DNA of 64,000 bases from Actinospineispora acaciae DSM 45401. GTDB taxonomy: Bacteria; Actinomycetota; Actinomycetes; Mycobacteriales; Pseudonocardiaceae. Location: NCBI RefSeq assembly GCF_000620785.1, contig NZ_JIAI01000002.1:1246177-1310176 (forward strand), written 5' to 3'. The notes under the pieces are model-generated. The model was not told where the DNA came from. It ran no database searches and was given only the letters and a program-made list of their open reading frames with translations. A program made the position numbers and the translations under genes. Positions 29,931 through 38,895 of the stretch are shown here, one piece after another; position 1 is the stretch's first letter; the number at the start of each line of letters is the position of its first letter.

Positions 29931-30254
29931 ATGGCCGCCGAGCACGTCATCGTCACCTCGACAACCGACAGCGAGCAGGCCGCCCGCGCGCTGGCCGCCG
30001 GCGCGATCGAGGCGAACCTCGGCGCCTGTGCCCAGGTGGTCGGGCCGATCACCAGCGTGTTCCGGTGGGAGGGTTCGGTCCAGACCGAGCAGGAGTGGCG
30101 CGTGGAGATCAAAACCGCCGCCGACCGGGTCGCGCCCCTGGTCGAGCACATCAAGGCCGCGCACGCCTACGACGTGCCGGAGATCATCGCGACCCCGATC
30201 ACCGCCGGCAGCGCGGAGTACTTGACCTGGCTGGTGGACGAGACCCGGGGCTAG
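29931..30254 (+). CDS. cutA: CutA divalent-cation tolerance protein
   Basis: The 107-residue product is a full-length CutA: VIVTSTTDSEQAARALAAGA, NLGACAQVVGPITSVFRWEG, EWRVEIKTAADRVAPLVEHI and HAYDVPEIIATPITAGSAEYLTW. CutA forms very stable trimers and was linked to copper tolerance, though its role is not clear. No ribosome site precedes ATG 29931; instead TAGAAT (29917-29922) ends 8 bases before it, suggesting a leaderless transcript whose -10 box overlaps the end of the CTAG element. Confidence 0.93.
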   Translation: MAAEHVIVTSTTDSEQAARALAAGAIEANLGACAQVVGPITSVFRWEGSVQTEQEWRVEIKTAADRVAPLVEHIKAAHAYDVPEIIATPITAGSAEYLTWLVDETRG

Positions 30255-30333
30255 ACGCTCACCCGGCGCACACCTACCTGGGCCGCCGCATACCCGCACC
30301 CCAACACGCTCTGCGAGACCCCGGCCAGCACCT

Positions 30334-31677
30334 TCACCGCAGCAGCGCGCTGAGCGCGGCGAGCGACACGCCGAGCCCCGCCGCGATGAGGAAGACCGCG
30401 TCGAAGCCGCCGGCCGTGGCCAGCACCGCCAGCCCGACCGACCCGCCCACCTGGCTGGCGGTGTTGGCCAGCCCGCCCGCGATCCCCGCGTCGGCGGCGG
30501 GGACGCCGGCGGTCGCGGCGGCCATCAGGGTGGGGAACACCAGCCCGATGCCGACCGCGACCAGCAGCGTCGGCCCGAGCACGCCCGCGAGGTAGCCGCT
30601 GCCCGCGTCCGCCCGGGCGAGCCAGCCGAAACCGGCCACGAAGCACCCGCAGCCGGCCAGCACCAGCGCCCGCACCCCGGTCGTCGGCAGCAGCGCGGCG
30701 GCCAGGCGCGCGATCACCACGAACGTCACCGCCGCCGGCGTCTGCCCCAGCCCGGCCGCCAGCGCGCTGTAGCCGAGCACGTTCTGCAGCAACAGCGACG
30801 TGAAGTACCACATCGCGATCGCGATCCCGCCGAACAGCAGCAGCATGCCGTTGCCGACGGCCACGTTCCGGACCCTGAACAGCCGAAGCGGCATCATCGG
30901 CCGGGCCGCGACCCGGGCCTGCACCACGGCGAACCCGACGAGCAGCAGCACCCCCGCCCCGACCGGCACGAGCACCTCCGAGGACGTCCAGCCGTGCTCG
31001 GCGCCGCCCATGACCCCGTAGACCAGCGCGCCCAGCCCCGCCGTCCCGGTGAGCGCTCCGGCCAGGTCGAGCGGCTCCCGCCGGCCCGTTCGGGCGCCGG
31101 CCAGCGCGGTCGCGGCCACCGCGACCAGCACCGCGCCGATCGGCACGTTGATCAGGAAGACCCACCGCCAGGACAGGCCGGTGGTCAGCGCGCCGCCCGC
31201 GAGCGCCCCGGCCATCCCGCCCACGCCGCCCGAGGCCGACCACGCCCCGAACGCACGGGCCCGCGCGCGCCCCTCGGTGAAGCTGGTGTTGATCACGGCC
31301 AGCGTCGCCGGGGCCAGCACCGCCGCCCCCACGCCCTGCGCGACGCGGGCCGCCACCAGCACATGCGGCGCGGTCGCCAGGCCGCCGACCAGGCTCGCGG
31401 CGGAGAACAGCACCAGCCCGGCGGCCAGCGCCCGCCGATGCCCGAACAGGTCAGAGGCTCGCCCGCCCAGCAGCATGAAGCCGGCGAAGGTGAACAGGTA
31501 GCCGTTCACCACCCAGGCCAGGCCGGTGGCGGTGAAGCCGAGGTCGCGCTGGACGGACGGCAGGGCGACGTTCACGATGGACGCGTCCAAGATCACCATG
31601 AACTGGCAGGCGCAGGCCAGCGCCAGGACCGTCCAGGTGGGTCCGACGCGGCCGCGGGTCAGGGCTGGTTCGGTCAC
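30334..31677 (-). CDS. MFS drug-efflux transporter, DHA2 type
   Basis: The 447-residue protein has about 14 hydrophobic segments. It carries the DHA2 start FMVILDASIVNVALPSVQRD (near 26), the loop motif LLGGRASDLFGHRRAL (near 68) and the helix 5 motif C-like GALAGGALTTGLSWRWVFLI (near 157). These proteins export antibiotics or other toxic small molecules by proton antiport. GTG 31677 follows GGGAG. It is divergent from a MarR regulator, with two identical palindromes in the gap that fit repressor sites. Confidence 0.92.
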   Translation of the reverse strand: MTEPALTRGRVGPTWTVLALACACQFMVILDASIVNVALPSVQRDLGFTATGLAWVVNGYLFTFAGFMLLGGRASDLFGHRRALAAGLVLFSAASLVGGLATAPHVLVAARVAQGVGAAVLAPATLAVINTSFTEGRARARAFGAWSASGGVGGMAGALAGGALTTGLSWRWVFLINVPIGAVLVAVAATALAGARTGRREPLDLAGALTGTAGLGALVYGVMGGAEHGWTSSEVLVPVGAGVLLLVGFAVVQARVAARPMMPLRLFRVRNVAVGNGMLLLFGGIAIAMWYFTSLLLQNVLGYSALAAGLGQTPAAVTFVVIARLAAALLPTTGVRALVLAGCGCFVAGFGWLARADAGSGYLAGVLGPTLLVAVGIGLVFPTLMAAATAGVPAADAGIAGGLANTASQVGGSVGLAVLATAGGFDAVFLIAAGLGVSLAALSALLR

Positions 31678-31705
31678 CGCGGGCTCCCTTGTCCTGAAAG
31701 ATTAG

Positions 31706-31731
31706 TTATGCGCATAATGTTATGCGCATAA
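31706..31731. promoter_or_regulatory. doubled TTATGCGCATAA operator in face-to-face promoters
   Basis: Two identical perfect 12-bp palindromes, TTATGCGCATAA, occupy 31706-31717 and 31720-31731. The first overlaps the spacer and -10 of a marR promoter (TTGTCC 31689-31694, 18-base spacer, CATAAT 31713-31718). The second lies in the spacer of the efflux promoter on the minus strand (TTGACA at 31743-31738, 18-base spacer, CATTAT). One MarR dimer per site would block both promoters. Confidence 0.8.
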
Positions 31732-31753
31732 CGAACCTGTCAAGGAGCCGTCC

Positions 31754-32263
31754 GTGGACTTCGAGCAAGCCGATGCCGTCAACCAGGCCATCCGCCTGCT
31801 GAGCCTGCGCCACCGGGCCAGGGCGGCGGCGCTGCTGTCCCCGCTGGGCCTGCACCCCGGCCAGGAGGCGCTGCTGCTCGAGCTGGCCCGGACCGGCCCG
31901 ATGATCCAGGCGCAGCTCAGCGAGGCGCTCGGCTGCGAGCCGCCCAGCGTCACGCTCATGACCCGCAAGCTGGAGGCCTCCGGCCACATCCGCCGCGGTC
32001 CCGCCCCGTCCGACCGGCGCGCCACCGTCGTCGAGCTCACCGACAGCGGCCGCGCACTGGCCGACCAGGTCAAACGCCTGTGGTGCGCGCTGGCCGAGGA
32101 GACCGTGACCGGCCTGCCCGCCCGGACCGTGGCCGAGCTGCCCGGCCTGCTCACGGCGCTGACCGACAACGTCGACACCCGGCGGGCGGGCAAAGTCCGT
32201 GGCGGCGTCGCACCACCGCCGAGATACTCCAGCCGTGTTCCTGACGATCTCGACCACGGGTAG
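31754..32263 (+). CDS. MarR-family regulator of the efflux pump
   Basis: The 169-residue protein has the MarR winged helix: LGLHPGQEALLLELARTGPM, QAQLSEALGCEPPSVTLMTR and RRGPAPSDRRATVVELTDSG (the wing, near 90). MarR dimers bind palindromes and let go on binding drugs or phenolics. GTG 31754 follows AAGGAG. The doubled palindrome upstream and the divergent MFS pump make this a classical self-controlled efflux pair. Its 3' end overlaps the start of hen1 by 29 bases. Confidence 0.9.
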   Translation: MDFEQADAVNQAIRLLSLRHRARAAALLSPLGLHPGQEALLLELARTGPMIQAQLSEALGCEPPSVTLMTRKLEASGHIRRGPAPSDRRATVVELTDSGRALADQVKRLWCALAEETVTGLPARTVAELPGLLTALTDNVDTRRAGKVRGGVAPPPRYSSRVPDDLDHG

Positions 32264-33653
32264 CGACGAGCGACCGGCCACCGACCTCGGGTTCCTGCTG
32301 CACAAGCATCCCGACCGGGCGCAGCGGTTCGCGACCGCGCACGGGGACGCGCACGTGTTCTACCCCGAGGCGTCCGCGTCGCGCTGCCGGGCCGCGCTGC
32401 TGCTGGAGGTCGACCCGGTCGCGCTGGCCCGAGCGGGCGCTCCGGACGGCGCCCGGTACGTCAACGACCGGCCGTATGCCGCGTCCTCGCTGCTGGCGGT
32501 GGCGCTGCGCACGGTGTTCGGCACCGCGCTGCGGGGCGAGTGCCGGGAGATGCCGGAGCGCGCCGCCGAGCCGCTGCCGCTGCGCATCGAGGTGCCCGCG
32601 TTGCCCGCGCGCGGCGGCGCCGAGCTGGTGCGGCGGCTGTTCGAGCCGCTGGGCTGGACGGTGCTGGCCGAGCCGGTCGCGTTGGACCGCCGGTTCCCGG
32701 AGTGGGGCGAGTCGCGCTACGTGCGGCTGGAGCTGGCCGGGGAACTGCGGCTGGCCGACGCGCTGCGCCACCTGTACGTGCTGATGCCGGTGCTGGACGG
32801 CGCCAAGCACTACTGGGCGGCCCCGGACGAGGTGGACAAGCTGCTGCGGATGGGGGAGGGGTGGCTGGCCACCCACCCGGAGCGGGGGCTGATCACCAAC
32901 AGGTACCTGATGCGGCGCCGCGCGCTGACCGAGCGGGCGCGCGAACGGCTGGAGCTGGCCAGGCTCGCGGAGTCCGACGACGCCGGCGCCGACGAGATCG
33001 ACAACGCGGTCGACGAGGACACCGACACCGAGGAGCGGCCGGTCCCGCTGGCCGTGCGGCGCCGCGAGGCGATCCTGGGCGCGCTGGCCGAGGCGGGCGC
33101 GGCCCGGGTGCTCGACCTGGGCTGCGGGCAGGGCCAGCTGCTGCGCGAGCTGCTCAAGGACGCCCGCTACACCGAGATCGTGGGGATGGACGTCTCCGCG
33201 CGGGCGCTGGGCGCGGCCGCCCGCCGGCTGCGCCTGGACCGGATGAGCGAGCGGCGGGCGGCGCGGGTGCGGCTGCTGCAGGGCTCGCTGGCCTACACCG
33301 ACGCGCGGCTGTCCGGCTACGACGCGGCGGTGCTCTGCGAGGTCGTCGAGCACGTGGACCCGCCCCGGCTGCCCGACCTGGAGTACGCCGTGTTCGGCGC
33401 CGCCCGGCCCCGCACGGTGCTGGTGACCACGCCGAACGTCGAGTACAACGTGCGCTACGAGACGCTGCCCGCCGGCCACGCGCGGCATCCCGACCACCGC
33501 TTCGAGTGGACCCGCGCGCAGTTCCGGGACTGGGCGGACGCGGTCGCACACCGCCACGGCTACCGCGTCGGCTACCGGCCGGTCGGGCCGGAGGACCCCG
33601 AGGTCGGGCCGTCCACCCAGATGGCCGTGTTCACCCTGGAGGTGGCCACATGA
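32235..33653 (+). CDS. hen1: bacterial Hen1: RNA 3'-terminal 2'-O-methyltransferase
   Basis: Bacterial Hen1 methylates the 2'-OH at the 3' end of cleaved RNA before Pnkp ligates it, making the repaired RNA resistant to recutting. The 472-residue product has the Hen1 N-terminal domain (FLTISTTG, then DLGFLLHKHPDR, near 30), an acidic linker (near 255-275) and a SAM domain with VLDLGCGQGQLL (near 291) and CEVVEHVDP (metal-ligand Glu/His, near 373). GTG 32235 is preceded by GATACT 6 bases upstream, fitting a leaderless transcript. Its stop overlaps the pnkp start (ATGA). Confidence 0.93.
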   Translation: MFLTISTTGSDERPATDLGFLLHKHPDRAQRFATAHGDAHVFYPEASASRCRAALLLEVDPVALARAGAPDGARYVNDRPYAASSLLAVALRTVFGTALRGECREMPERAAEPLPLRIEVPALPARGGAELVRRLFEPLGWTVLAEPVALDRRFPEWGESRYVRLELAGELRLADALRHLYVLMPVLDGAKHYWAAPDEVDKLLRMGEGWLATHPERGLITNRYLMRRRALTERARERLELARLAESDDAGADEIDNAVDEDTDTEERPVPLAVRRREAILGALAEAGAARVLDLGCGQGQLLRELLKDARYTEIVGMDVSARALGAAARRLRLDRMSERRAARVRLLQGSLAYTDARLSGYDAAVLCEVVEHVDPPRLPDLEYAVFGAARPRTVLVTTPNVEYNVRYETLPAGHARHPDHRFEWTRAQFRDWADAVAHRHGYRVGYRPVGPEDPEVGPSTQMAVFTLEVAT

Positions 33654-36172
33654 CCCAGCTCGGCGTGCCGGACCTGTGCCTGGTCGTGCTGGTCGGCTGC
33701 ACCGGCTCGGGCAAGTCCACCTTCGCCCGGACCCACTTCCGGTCCACCGAGGTCATCTCCTCGGACTTCTGCCGGGGCCTCGTCTCCGACGACGAGAACG
33801 ACCAGACCGCGACCGGCGACGCCTTCGACGTGCTGCACTACATCGCCGGCAAGCGGCTCGCGGCCGGGCGGCTGACCGTGGTGGACGCCACGAACGTCCA
33901 GCCCGACGCGCGGCGACCGCTGGTGCGGCTGGCCCGCGAGCACGACGTGCTGCCGGTGGCCATCGTGCTCGACGTGCCGGAGCGGGTCTGCGCGGACCGC
34001 AACGCCGTCCGCCCCGACCGGGCGGACCTGCCCCGTCACGTCATCCCCCGCCAGCAGCGCGAGCTGCGCCGCTCGCTGCGGATGCTGGCCCGCGAGGGCT
34101 TCCGCAAGGTCCACCACCTGCGCGGCGTCGACCAGGTCGCGGCCGCCGAGATCGTGCGGGAGCGCCGCTACAACGACCTGCGGCACCTGGCCGGCCCGTT
34201 CGACATCGTCGGTGACGTGCACGGCTGCGCCACCGAGCTGGAGGCGCTGCTGGCCAAGCTCGGCTACGTCGACGGCGCGCACCCCGAGGGCCGCACCGCC
34301 GTGTTCGTCGGCGACCTGGTGGACCGCGGCCCGGACACCCCCGCCGTGCTGCGCCGGGTGATGGACATGGTCGACGCCGGCGCCGCGCTGTGCGTGCCGG
34401 GCAACCACGAGAACAAGCTGGGCCGCCACCTGTCCGGCCGCACGGTCCAGCTCACCCACGGCCTGGCCGACACCGTCGAGCAGCTGGAGCGCCACGGCGA
34501 GCCGTTCCGCGACCGGGTGCGGGCGTTCATCGACGGGCTGATCAGCCACTACGTGCTCGACGGCGGCGCGCTCGTGGTCTGCCACGCCGGGCTTCCGGAG
34601 CGCTACCACGGCCGCACCTCCGGGCGGGTGCGCTCGCACGCCCTGTACGGCGACACCACCGGGGAGACCGACGAGTTCGGGCTGCCGGTGCGCTACCCGT
34701 GGGCGGAGGACTACCGGGGGCGGGCGGCGGTGGTGTACGGACACACGCCGGTGCCGACCGCGAGCTGGGTCAACAACACGCTGTGCGTGGACACCGGCTG
34801 CGTGTTCGGCGGCCAGCTCACCGCGCTGCGCTGGCCGGAGCGCGAGCTGGTCGCGGTGCCCGCCGAGCGGGTCTGGTACGAGCCGGCCCGCCCGCTGGCG
34901 GACCCACCGGCCCGGGGCCCGCGCCCGCTGGACCTCGCCGACGTCACCGGCCGGCGGGTGGTGGAGACGGCCGAGCACGGCGGGGTGGCCGTCCGCGAGG
35001 AGAACGCCGCCGCCGCGCTGGAGGTGATGAGCCGGTTCGCCGTGGACCCCCGGCTGCTGGTGTACCTGCCGCCGACCATGGCGCCGTGCGCCACCTCCCG
35101 GCTGGACGGCCACCTGGAGCACCCGCACGAGGCGTTCGCCGGCTACCGGGAGGCCGGCGTGCGCGAGGTGGTGTGCGAGGAGAAGCACATGGGCTCGCGC
35201 GCGGTCGCGCTGGTCTGCCGGGACGCGGGCGTCGCCGCCGAGCGCTTCGGGGTCACCGACGGCGTCACGTCCGGCGCCGTGCACACCCGCACCGGCCGCC
35301 CGTTCTTCACCGACCCGGAGCTGACCGAGCGGCTGCTGGCCCGGCTGCGTGACGCGGTGGCCGGGGCCGGGCTGTGGGACGAGCTGGACACCGACTGGCT
35401 GTTGCTGGACGCCGAGCTGCTGCCCTGGTCGGTGAAGGCGATGGGGCTGCTGCGCGACCAGTACGCGGCCGTCGGGGCGGCGTCCGGCGCGGTGTTCCCG
35501 GGCGCGATCGCCGCCCTGGAAGCGGCCGCCGCCCGGGGCCCCGACGTGACCGAGCTGCTCGCCCGCCAGCGGGAGCGGGCGTCCGACGCGGCGGCGTTCA
35601 CGGCCGCGTACGGCGGGTACTGCTGGCCGGTCGACGGGCTGGACGGGGTGCGGCTGGCCCCGTTCCAGATCCTGGCCGCGCGGGGCCGCACCCTTGCCGG
35701 CGTCCCGCACGACCGGCAGCTCGCGATGGTCGACAGGCTGGTCGCCTCGGACGCCAGTGGCCTGCTGCGCGGCACGGGGCGGATGGTCGTGGACGTGACC
35801 GACGAGTCGTCGATCGCGGCGGGGACCGACTGGTGGCTGGGCCTCACGGACGCCGGCGGCGAGGGGATGGTGGTCAAGCCGCTGGCCGCGCTGGTGCGGG
35901 CCGAGGACGGCCGGCTGGTGCAGCCCGGCGTGAAGTGCCGGGGCCGGGAGTACCTGCGGATCATCTACGGCCCGGAGTACGCCCGGCCGGCCCACCTGGA
36001 CAAGCTGCGCTCGCGCGCCCTGGGCCGCAAGCGTTCGCTGGCGCTGCGGGAGTACGCGCTCGGCCTGGAGGCGCTGCGCCGGCTGGCGTCCGGGGAGCCG
36101 CTCTGGCGGGTCCACGAGGCGGTCTTCGCCGTGCTCGCGCTCGAGTCCGAGCCCGTCGACCCGCGTCTCTAG
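33650..36172 (+). CDS. pnkp: polynucleotide kinase-phosphatase-ligase Pnkp
   Basis: Pnkp heals and seals broken RNA: 5'-OH kinase, 2',3'-phosphatase and ligase in one 840-residue protein. The kinase P-loop GCTGSGKST is at 16-24. The metallophosphatase motifs are GDVHGC (near 188), GDLVDRGP (near 222) and GNHE (near 250). The C-terminal nucleotidyltransferase has EEKHMGSR with the AMP-accepting Lys near 512 and GGEGMVVKP near 743. The ligase needs Hen1, encoded just upstream with a 4-base overlap. The pair likely repairs tRNA cut by ribotoxins. Confidence 0.96.
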   Translation: MTQLGVPDLCLVVLVGCTGSGKSTFARTHFRSTEVISSDFCRGLVSDDENDQTATGDAFDVLHYIAGKRLAAGRLTVVDATNVQPDARRPLVRLAREHDVLPVAIVLDVPERVCADRNAVRPDRADLPRHVIPRQQRELRRSLRMLAREGFRKVHHLRGVDQVAAAEIVRERRYNDLRHLAGPFDIVGDVHGCATELEALLAKLGYVDGAHPEGRTAVFVGDLVDRGPDTPAVLRRVMDMVDAGAALCVPGNHENKLGRHLSGRTVQLTHGLADTVEQLERHGEPFRDRVRAFIDGLISHYVLDGGALVVCHAGLPERYHGRTSGRVRSHALYGDTTGETDEFGLPVRYPWAEDYRGRAAVVYGHTPVPTASWVNNTLCVDTGCVFGGQLTALRWPERELVAVPAERVWYEPARPLADPPARGPRPLDLADVTGRRVVETAEHGGVAVREENAAAALEVMSRFAVDPRLLVYLPPTMAPCATSRLDGHLEHPHEAFAGYREAGVREVVCEEKHMGSRAVALVCRDAGVAAERFGVTDGVTSGAVHTRTGRPFFTDPELTERLLARLRDAVAGAGLWDELDTDWLLLDAELLPWSVKAMGLLRDQYAAVGAASGAVFPGAIAALEAAAARGPDVTELLARQRERASDAAAFTAAYGGYCWPVDGLDGVRLAPFQILAARGRTLAGVPHDRQLAMVDRLVASDASGLLRGTGRMVVDVTDESSIAAGTDWWLGLTDAGGEGMVVKPLAALVRAEDGRLVQPGVKCRGREYLRIIYGPEYARPAHLDKLRSRALGRKRSLALREYALGLEALRRLASGEPLWRVHEAVFAVLALESEPVDPRL

Positions 36173-36501
36173 TGGCGCGTCGTGGTGGTGAGCAGCACCG
36201 CGGAGTCCTCCAGCGCGAGCAGGGCGTGCCGTTGCGGGGGGATGCTGATCAGGTCGCCGTCGCGGGCTTCCCAGCTGTCGTTCCCGGCGTCCAGGCGCAC
36301 CCGCCCGCGCAGGACGTGCACGGTGGCCTCGCCGGGGCTGTCGTGCTCGGCCAGGCTGGAGCCGGCGGTGAGGGCGACCAGGGTCTGGCGCAGGGTGTGC
36401 TCGTGCCCGCCGTAGACGCTCTGGGCGCTGCGCCCGGAGCTCGCCTCGCGCGCCCGGGCCAGGTGGTCACGCGCGAGCGCTACCAGTGAGATCTTCCGCA
36501 T
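36169..36501 (-). CDS. cupin-domain protein
   Basis: The 110-residue product is a single cupin: GSSLAEHDSPGEATVHVLRG (metal-binding motif 1) and WEARDGDLISIPPQRHALLA (motif 2). Such small proteins often bind a metal and act as detoxification or regulatory factors; no reaction can be named. ATG 36501 follows AGGAG by 8 bases. It overlaps the upstream HxlR gene by 22 bases, so both are one operon, and its stop overlaps that of pnkp by 4 bases. Confidence 0.82.
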   Translation of the reverse strand: MRKISLVALARDHLARAREASSGRSAQSVYGGHEHTLRQTLVALTAGSSLAEHDSPGEATVHVLRGRVRLDAGNDSWEARDGDLISIPPQRHALLALEDSAVLLTTTTRH

Positions 36502-36932
36502 GCGTTGCGCTCCTGTTCGCCGGTGTCGACCGTCCGAGCCGATCGTTGCGCACCACCCGGGGGTCGTTGTGACGAACTCACCGGTCCGGGGGAGGAACGC
36601 GCCCACTTCACCGACCACCGTTGAAGCGCAGAGATGGCCTCGCCGAGCTCGCGCCCGAGGTCGGTGAGCAGGTAGGAGCCGTCCGGCAGCCGTTGCGCCA
36701 GGCCGGACCGCTCGAGGTCGCGGATCCGGCGGTAGAGCACCGAGGACGACAGGCCCTCGCAGTTGGCCAGGATCGCCCGAGGGCCCAGCGGGCCGTCCCG
36801 CAGCTCCCACAGCAGCCGCAGCGTCCAGCGTCGCCCCAGCAGGTCCAAGGCCGCCATCAGGGGCCGGCCGGTTGTCGAGCCGCGGACCGGCTTACCCGGC
36901 TCGGGCGTGGTGGAACGGGCCACGTGCGGCAT
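36480..36932 (-). CDS. HxlR-type winged-helix regulator
   Basis: HxlR proteins are small winged-helix factors that respond to aldehydes, redox state or phenolics. The product has the core AALDLLGRRWTLRLLWELRD (near 27), LSSSVLYRRIRDLERSGLAQ and LTDLGRELGEAISALQRW. ATG 36932 is directly abutted by AGGAG (no spacing), while a GTG at 36923 has ideal 8-9 base spacing and may be the true start. It is divergent from a carboxymuconolactone-decarboxylase-like gene, a usual HxlR target. Confidence 0.85.
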   Translation of the reverse strand: MPHVARSTTPEPGKPVRGSTTGRPLMAALDLLGRRWTLRLLWELRDGPLGPRAILANCEGLSSSVLYRRIRDLERSGLAQRLPDGSYLLTDLGRELGEAISALQRWSVKWARSSPGPVSSSQRPPGGAQRSARTVDTGEQERNACGRSHW

Positions 36933-36969
36933 CTCCTGGTGTTGCTGAAAAAGAAACGATAGCATCCGA

Positions 36970-36994
36970 CGGCGTTGCTGTTTTGAAAACGCCG
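36970..36994. promoter_or_regulatory. inverted repeat, candidate HxlR operator
   Basis: CGGCGTT (36970-36976) and AACGCCG (36988-36994) are perfect 7-bp inverted arms with an 11-base spacer that itself holds the small palindrome TTTTGAAAA. It lies in the 73-base gap between hxlR and the divergent decarboxylase-like gene. Confidence 0.5.
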
Positions 36995-37005
36995 AGGAGG
37001 CCGCC

Positions 37006-37566
37006 GTGACGCCGCGCATCGAGCCGCTGTCCGAGCCGTACACCCCGGAGGTCGCCGAGCGGCTCCGCGCGCTGATGCCGGGCGGCGGGGAGCCCATCCG
37101 GCTGTTCCGCACGTTCGTGCGCAACCTGCCGATGGCCGCCGGCCTCAACGCCTGGGGTGGCTACTACCTGAGCCGGCAACTGTCGCTGACGATGCGCGAG
37201 CGCGAGCTGGTGATCGACCGCACCACCGCGCGGTGCGGCTGCGACTACGAGTGGGGCGTGCACATCGCCGTCTACGGCGAGCGTGTCGGGCTGACGCCTG
37301 ACCAAATAGGCTCGATCGCCCACGGCGCGGCGTCCGACCCGTGCTGGGACGCCCACGACGCGCTGGTGATCGAGGCGGTGGACGCGCTGCACGACACCGC
37401 GACGATCGGCGACGATCTCTGGGGGCGCCTGGCCGGGGAGTTCACCGAGGCACAGCTGCTGGACCTGCTGCTGCTCACCGGCTGGTACCACGCGATCAGC
37501 TTCGCGGCGAACGCCGCCGGGGTGGAGCCGGAGGACTGGGCGCCGAGGCTGGCCGACGCGCGGTGA
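37006..37566 (+). CDS. carboxymuconolactone decarboxylase-family protein (AhpD-like)
   Basis: The 186-residue protein fits the AhpD/CMD family: AGLNAWGGYYLSRQLSLTMR, RERELVIDRTTARCGCDYEWGVH (near 64) and VDALHDTATIGDDLW. The Cys-Gly-Cys-Asp stretch replaces the usual CxxC, with only one residue between cysteines, followed by the conserved His. Relatives detoxify peroxides or decarboxylate aromatic intermediates. GTG 37006 follows GAGGAGG. The divergent HxlR regulator is the likely controller. Confidence 0.85.
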   Translation: MTPRIEPLSEPYTPEVAERLRALMPGGGEPIRLFRTFVRNLPMAAGLNAWGGYYLSRQLSLTMRERELVIDRTTARCGCDYEWGVHIAVYGERVGLTPDQIGSIAHGAASDPCWDAHDALVIEAVDALHDTATIGDDLWGRLAGEFTEAQLLDLLLLTGWYHAISFAANAAGVEPEDWAPRLADAR

Positions 37567-37570
37567 GTGC

Positions 37571-38872
37571 TCACGCGTTGGCCAGGGCGGGCTGGGCGGG
37601 CGCCTCCGGTTCGGGGGTGCGGGTGCGCAGCACGCGGTTGACCCGGGCGGTGTCGAGCACGCGCTCCCAGCGGGCGACGACCAGCGAGGCGACGCTGTTG
37701 CCGGCCAGGTTGGTCAGCGCGCGGCACTCGGACATGAACTTGTCGATGCCGAAGATGAGCATGATGCCGGCGGCGGGCAGGGTGCCCACGGTGGACAGGG
37801 TGGCGGCCAGCGCGATGAACCCGGCGCCGGTGACGCCGCCGGAGCCCTTGGAGGTCAGCAGCATGACGGCCAGCAGGCCGAGCTGTTGGGCGACGGTGAG
37901 CGGGGTGTCGGTGGCCTGCGCGATGTAGACGGCGGCCAGCGAGAGGTAGATGGAGCTGCCGTCGAGGTTGAACGAGTAGCCGGTGGGCACGGTGAGGCCG
38001 ACGATCTCGCGGCGGATGCCGAGGCCTTCGAGCTTGGCCATCAGCCGAGGCAGCACGCTCTCCGAGGAGGAGGTGCCGAGCACGATCAGGAACTCCTCGC
38101 GCAGGTAGCGCAGCAGCCGGAAGATGTTGACCTTGAGTAGCGCGGTGACGCCGCCGAGGATGACCAGCACGAAGAACAGCGAGGTGCCGTAGAACAGCGC
38201 GATGAGCTGGCCGAGGCTGGTCAGGGTGGAGATCCCGTACTTGCCGATGGTGAAGGCCATCGCGCCGAACGCGCCGACCGGGGCCGCGAGCATGATGTAG
38301 TGCAGGATCTTGAAGACCACCGCGCTGAGCCGGTTGACGCCCTCGACGATCGGCCGGCCCACCGGACCGACGGCCTTGAGCGCGACGCCGAACAGCGCCG
38401 CGAAGAAGATGACCTGCAGGATGTTGCCCTCGGCAAAGGCGCCGACCGCGCTGGTCGGCACGATGTCGGTGAGGAAGTGCCACCAGCTCTGCTCCTGGCC
38501 GGACTGGGCGTACTGGGCGGCGCTGCCGGACAGGCGCAGCTGGCCGGGGTGGGCGTGGACGCCCTCGCCGGGGCGGAAGGCGTTCACGGCGGCCAGCCCG
38601 ACGAGGAGCGCGACCAGGGTGCCGGCCTGGAAGTAGACCAGGGCCTTGACGCCGACCCGGCCGACGCGGCGCAGGCTGTCCACGCCGCCGATCCCGGCCA
38701 CGATGGTCAGGAACACGATCGGGGTGATGAGCATCTTGATGGCGGCCACGAACGTGGTGCCGACCGGTTCCAGCGCGACCCCGGCCGCCGGCCAGAGCCA
38801 TCCGGTCGCGATGCCGGCCGCGATCGCGGTGAGCACCCAGAAGTAGAGCTGTCTGTACCAGGGGCGTGCCAT
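37571..38872 (-). CDS. dctA: C4-dicarboxylate/glutamate:cation symporter DctA
   Basis: The 433-residue membrane protein belongs to the SDF family. Its signatures are GTSSSESVLPRLMAKLEGLG (the Ser-rich reentrant loop, near 270), GLTVPTGYSFNLDGSSIYLS (near 298) and LLTSKGSGGVTGAGFIALAA (near 342). DctA-type carriers take up malate, fumarate, succinate or glutamate with protons. ATG 38872 follows AGGAG by 7 bases. It lies 23 bases after a tartrate/malate dehydrogenase gene in the same direction, so imported dicarboxylate is probably oxidised by that enzyme. Confidence 0.93.
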   Translation of the reverse strand: MARPWYRQLYFWVLTAIAAGIATGWLWPAAGVALEPVGTTFVAAIKMLITPIVFLTIVAGIGGVDSLRRVGRVGVKALVYFQAGTLVALLVGLAAVNAFRPGEGVHAHPGQLRLSGSAAQYAQSGQEQSWWHFLTDIVPTSAVGAFAEGNILQVIFFAALFGVALKAVGPVGRPIVEGVNRLSAVVFKILHYIMLAAPVGAFGAMAFTIGKYGISTLTSLGQLIALFYGTSLFFVLVILGGVTALLKVNIFRLLRYLREEFLIVLGTSSSESVLPRLMAKLEGLGIRREIVGLTVPTGYSFNLDGSSIYLSLAAVYIAQATDTPLTVAQQLGLLAVMLLTSKGSGGVTGAGFIALAATLSTVGTLPAAGIMLIFGIDKFMSECRALTNLAGNSVASLVVARWERVLDTARVNRVLRTRTPEPEAPAQPALANA

Positions 38873-38895
38873 GGCGTTTCTCCTCGTCGAGAACG

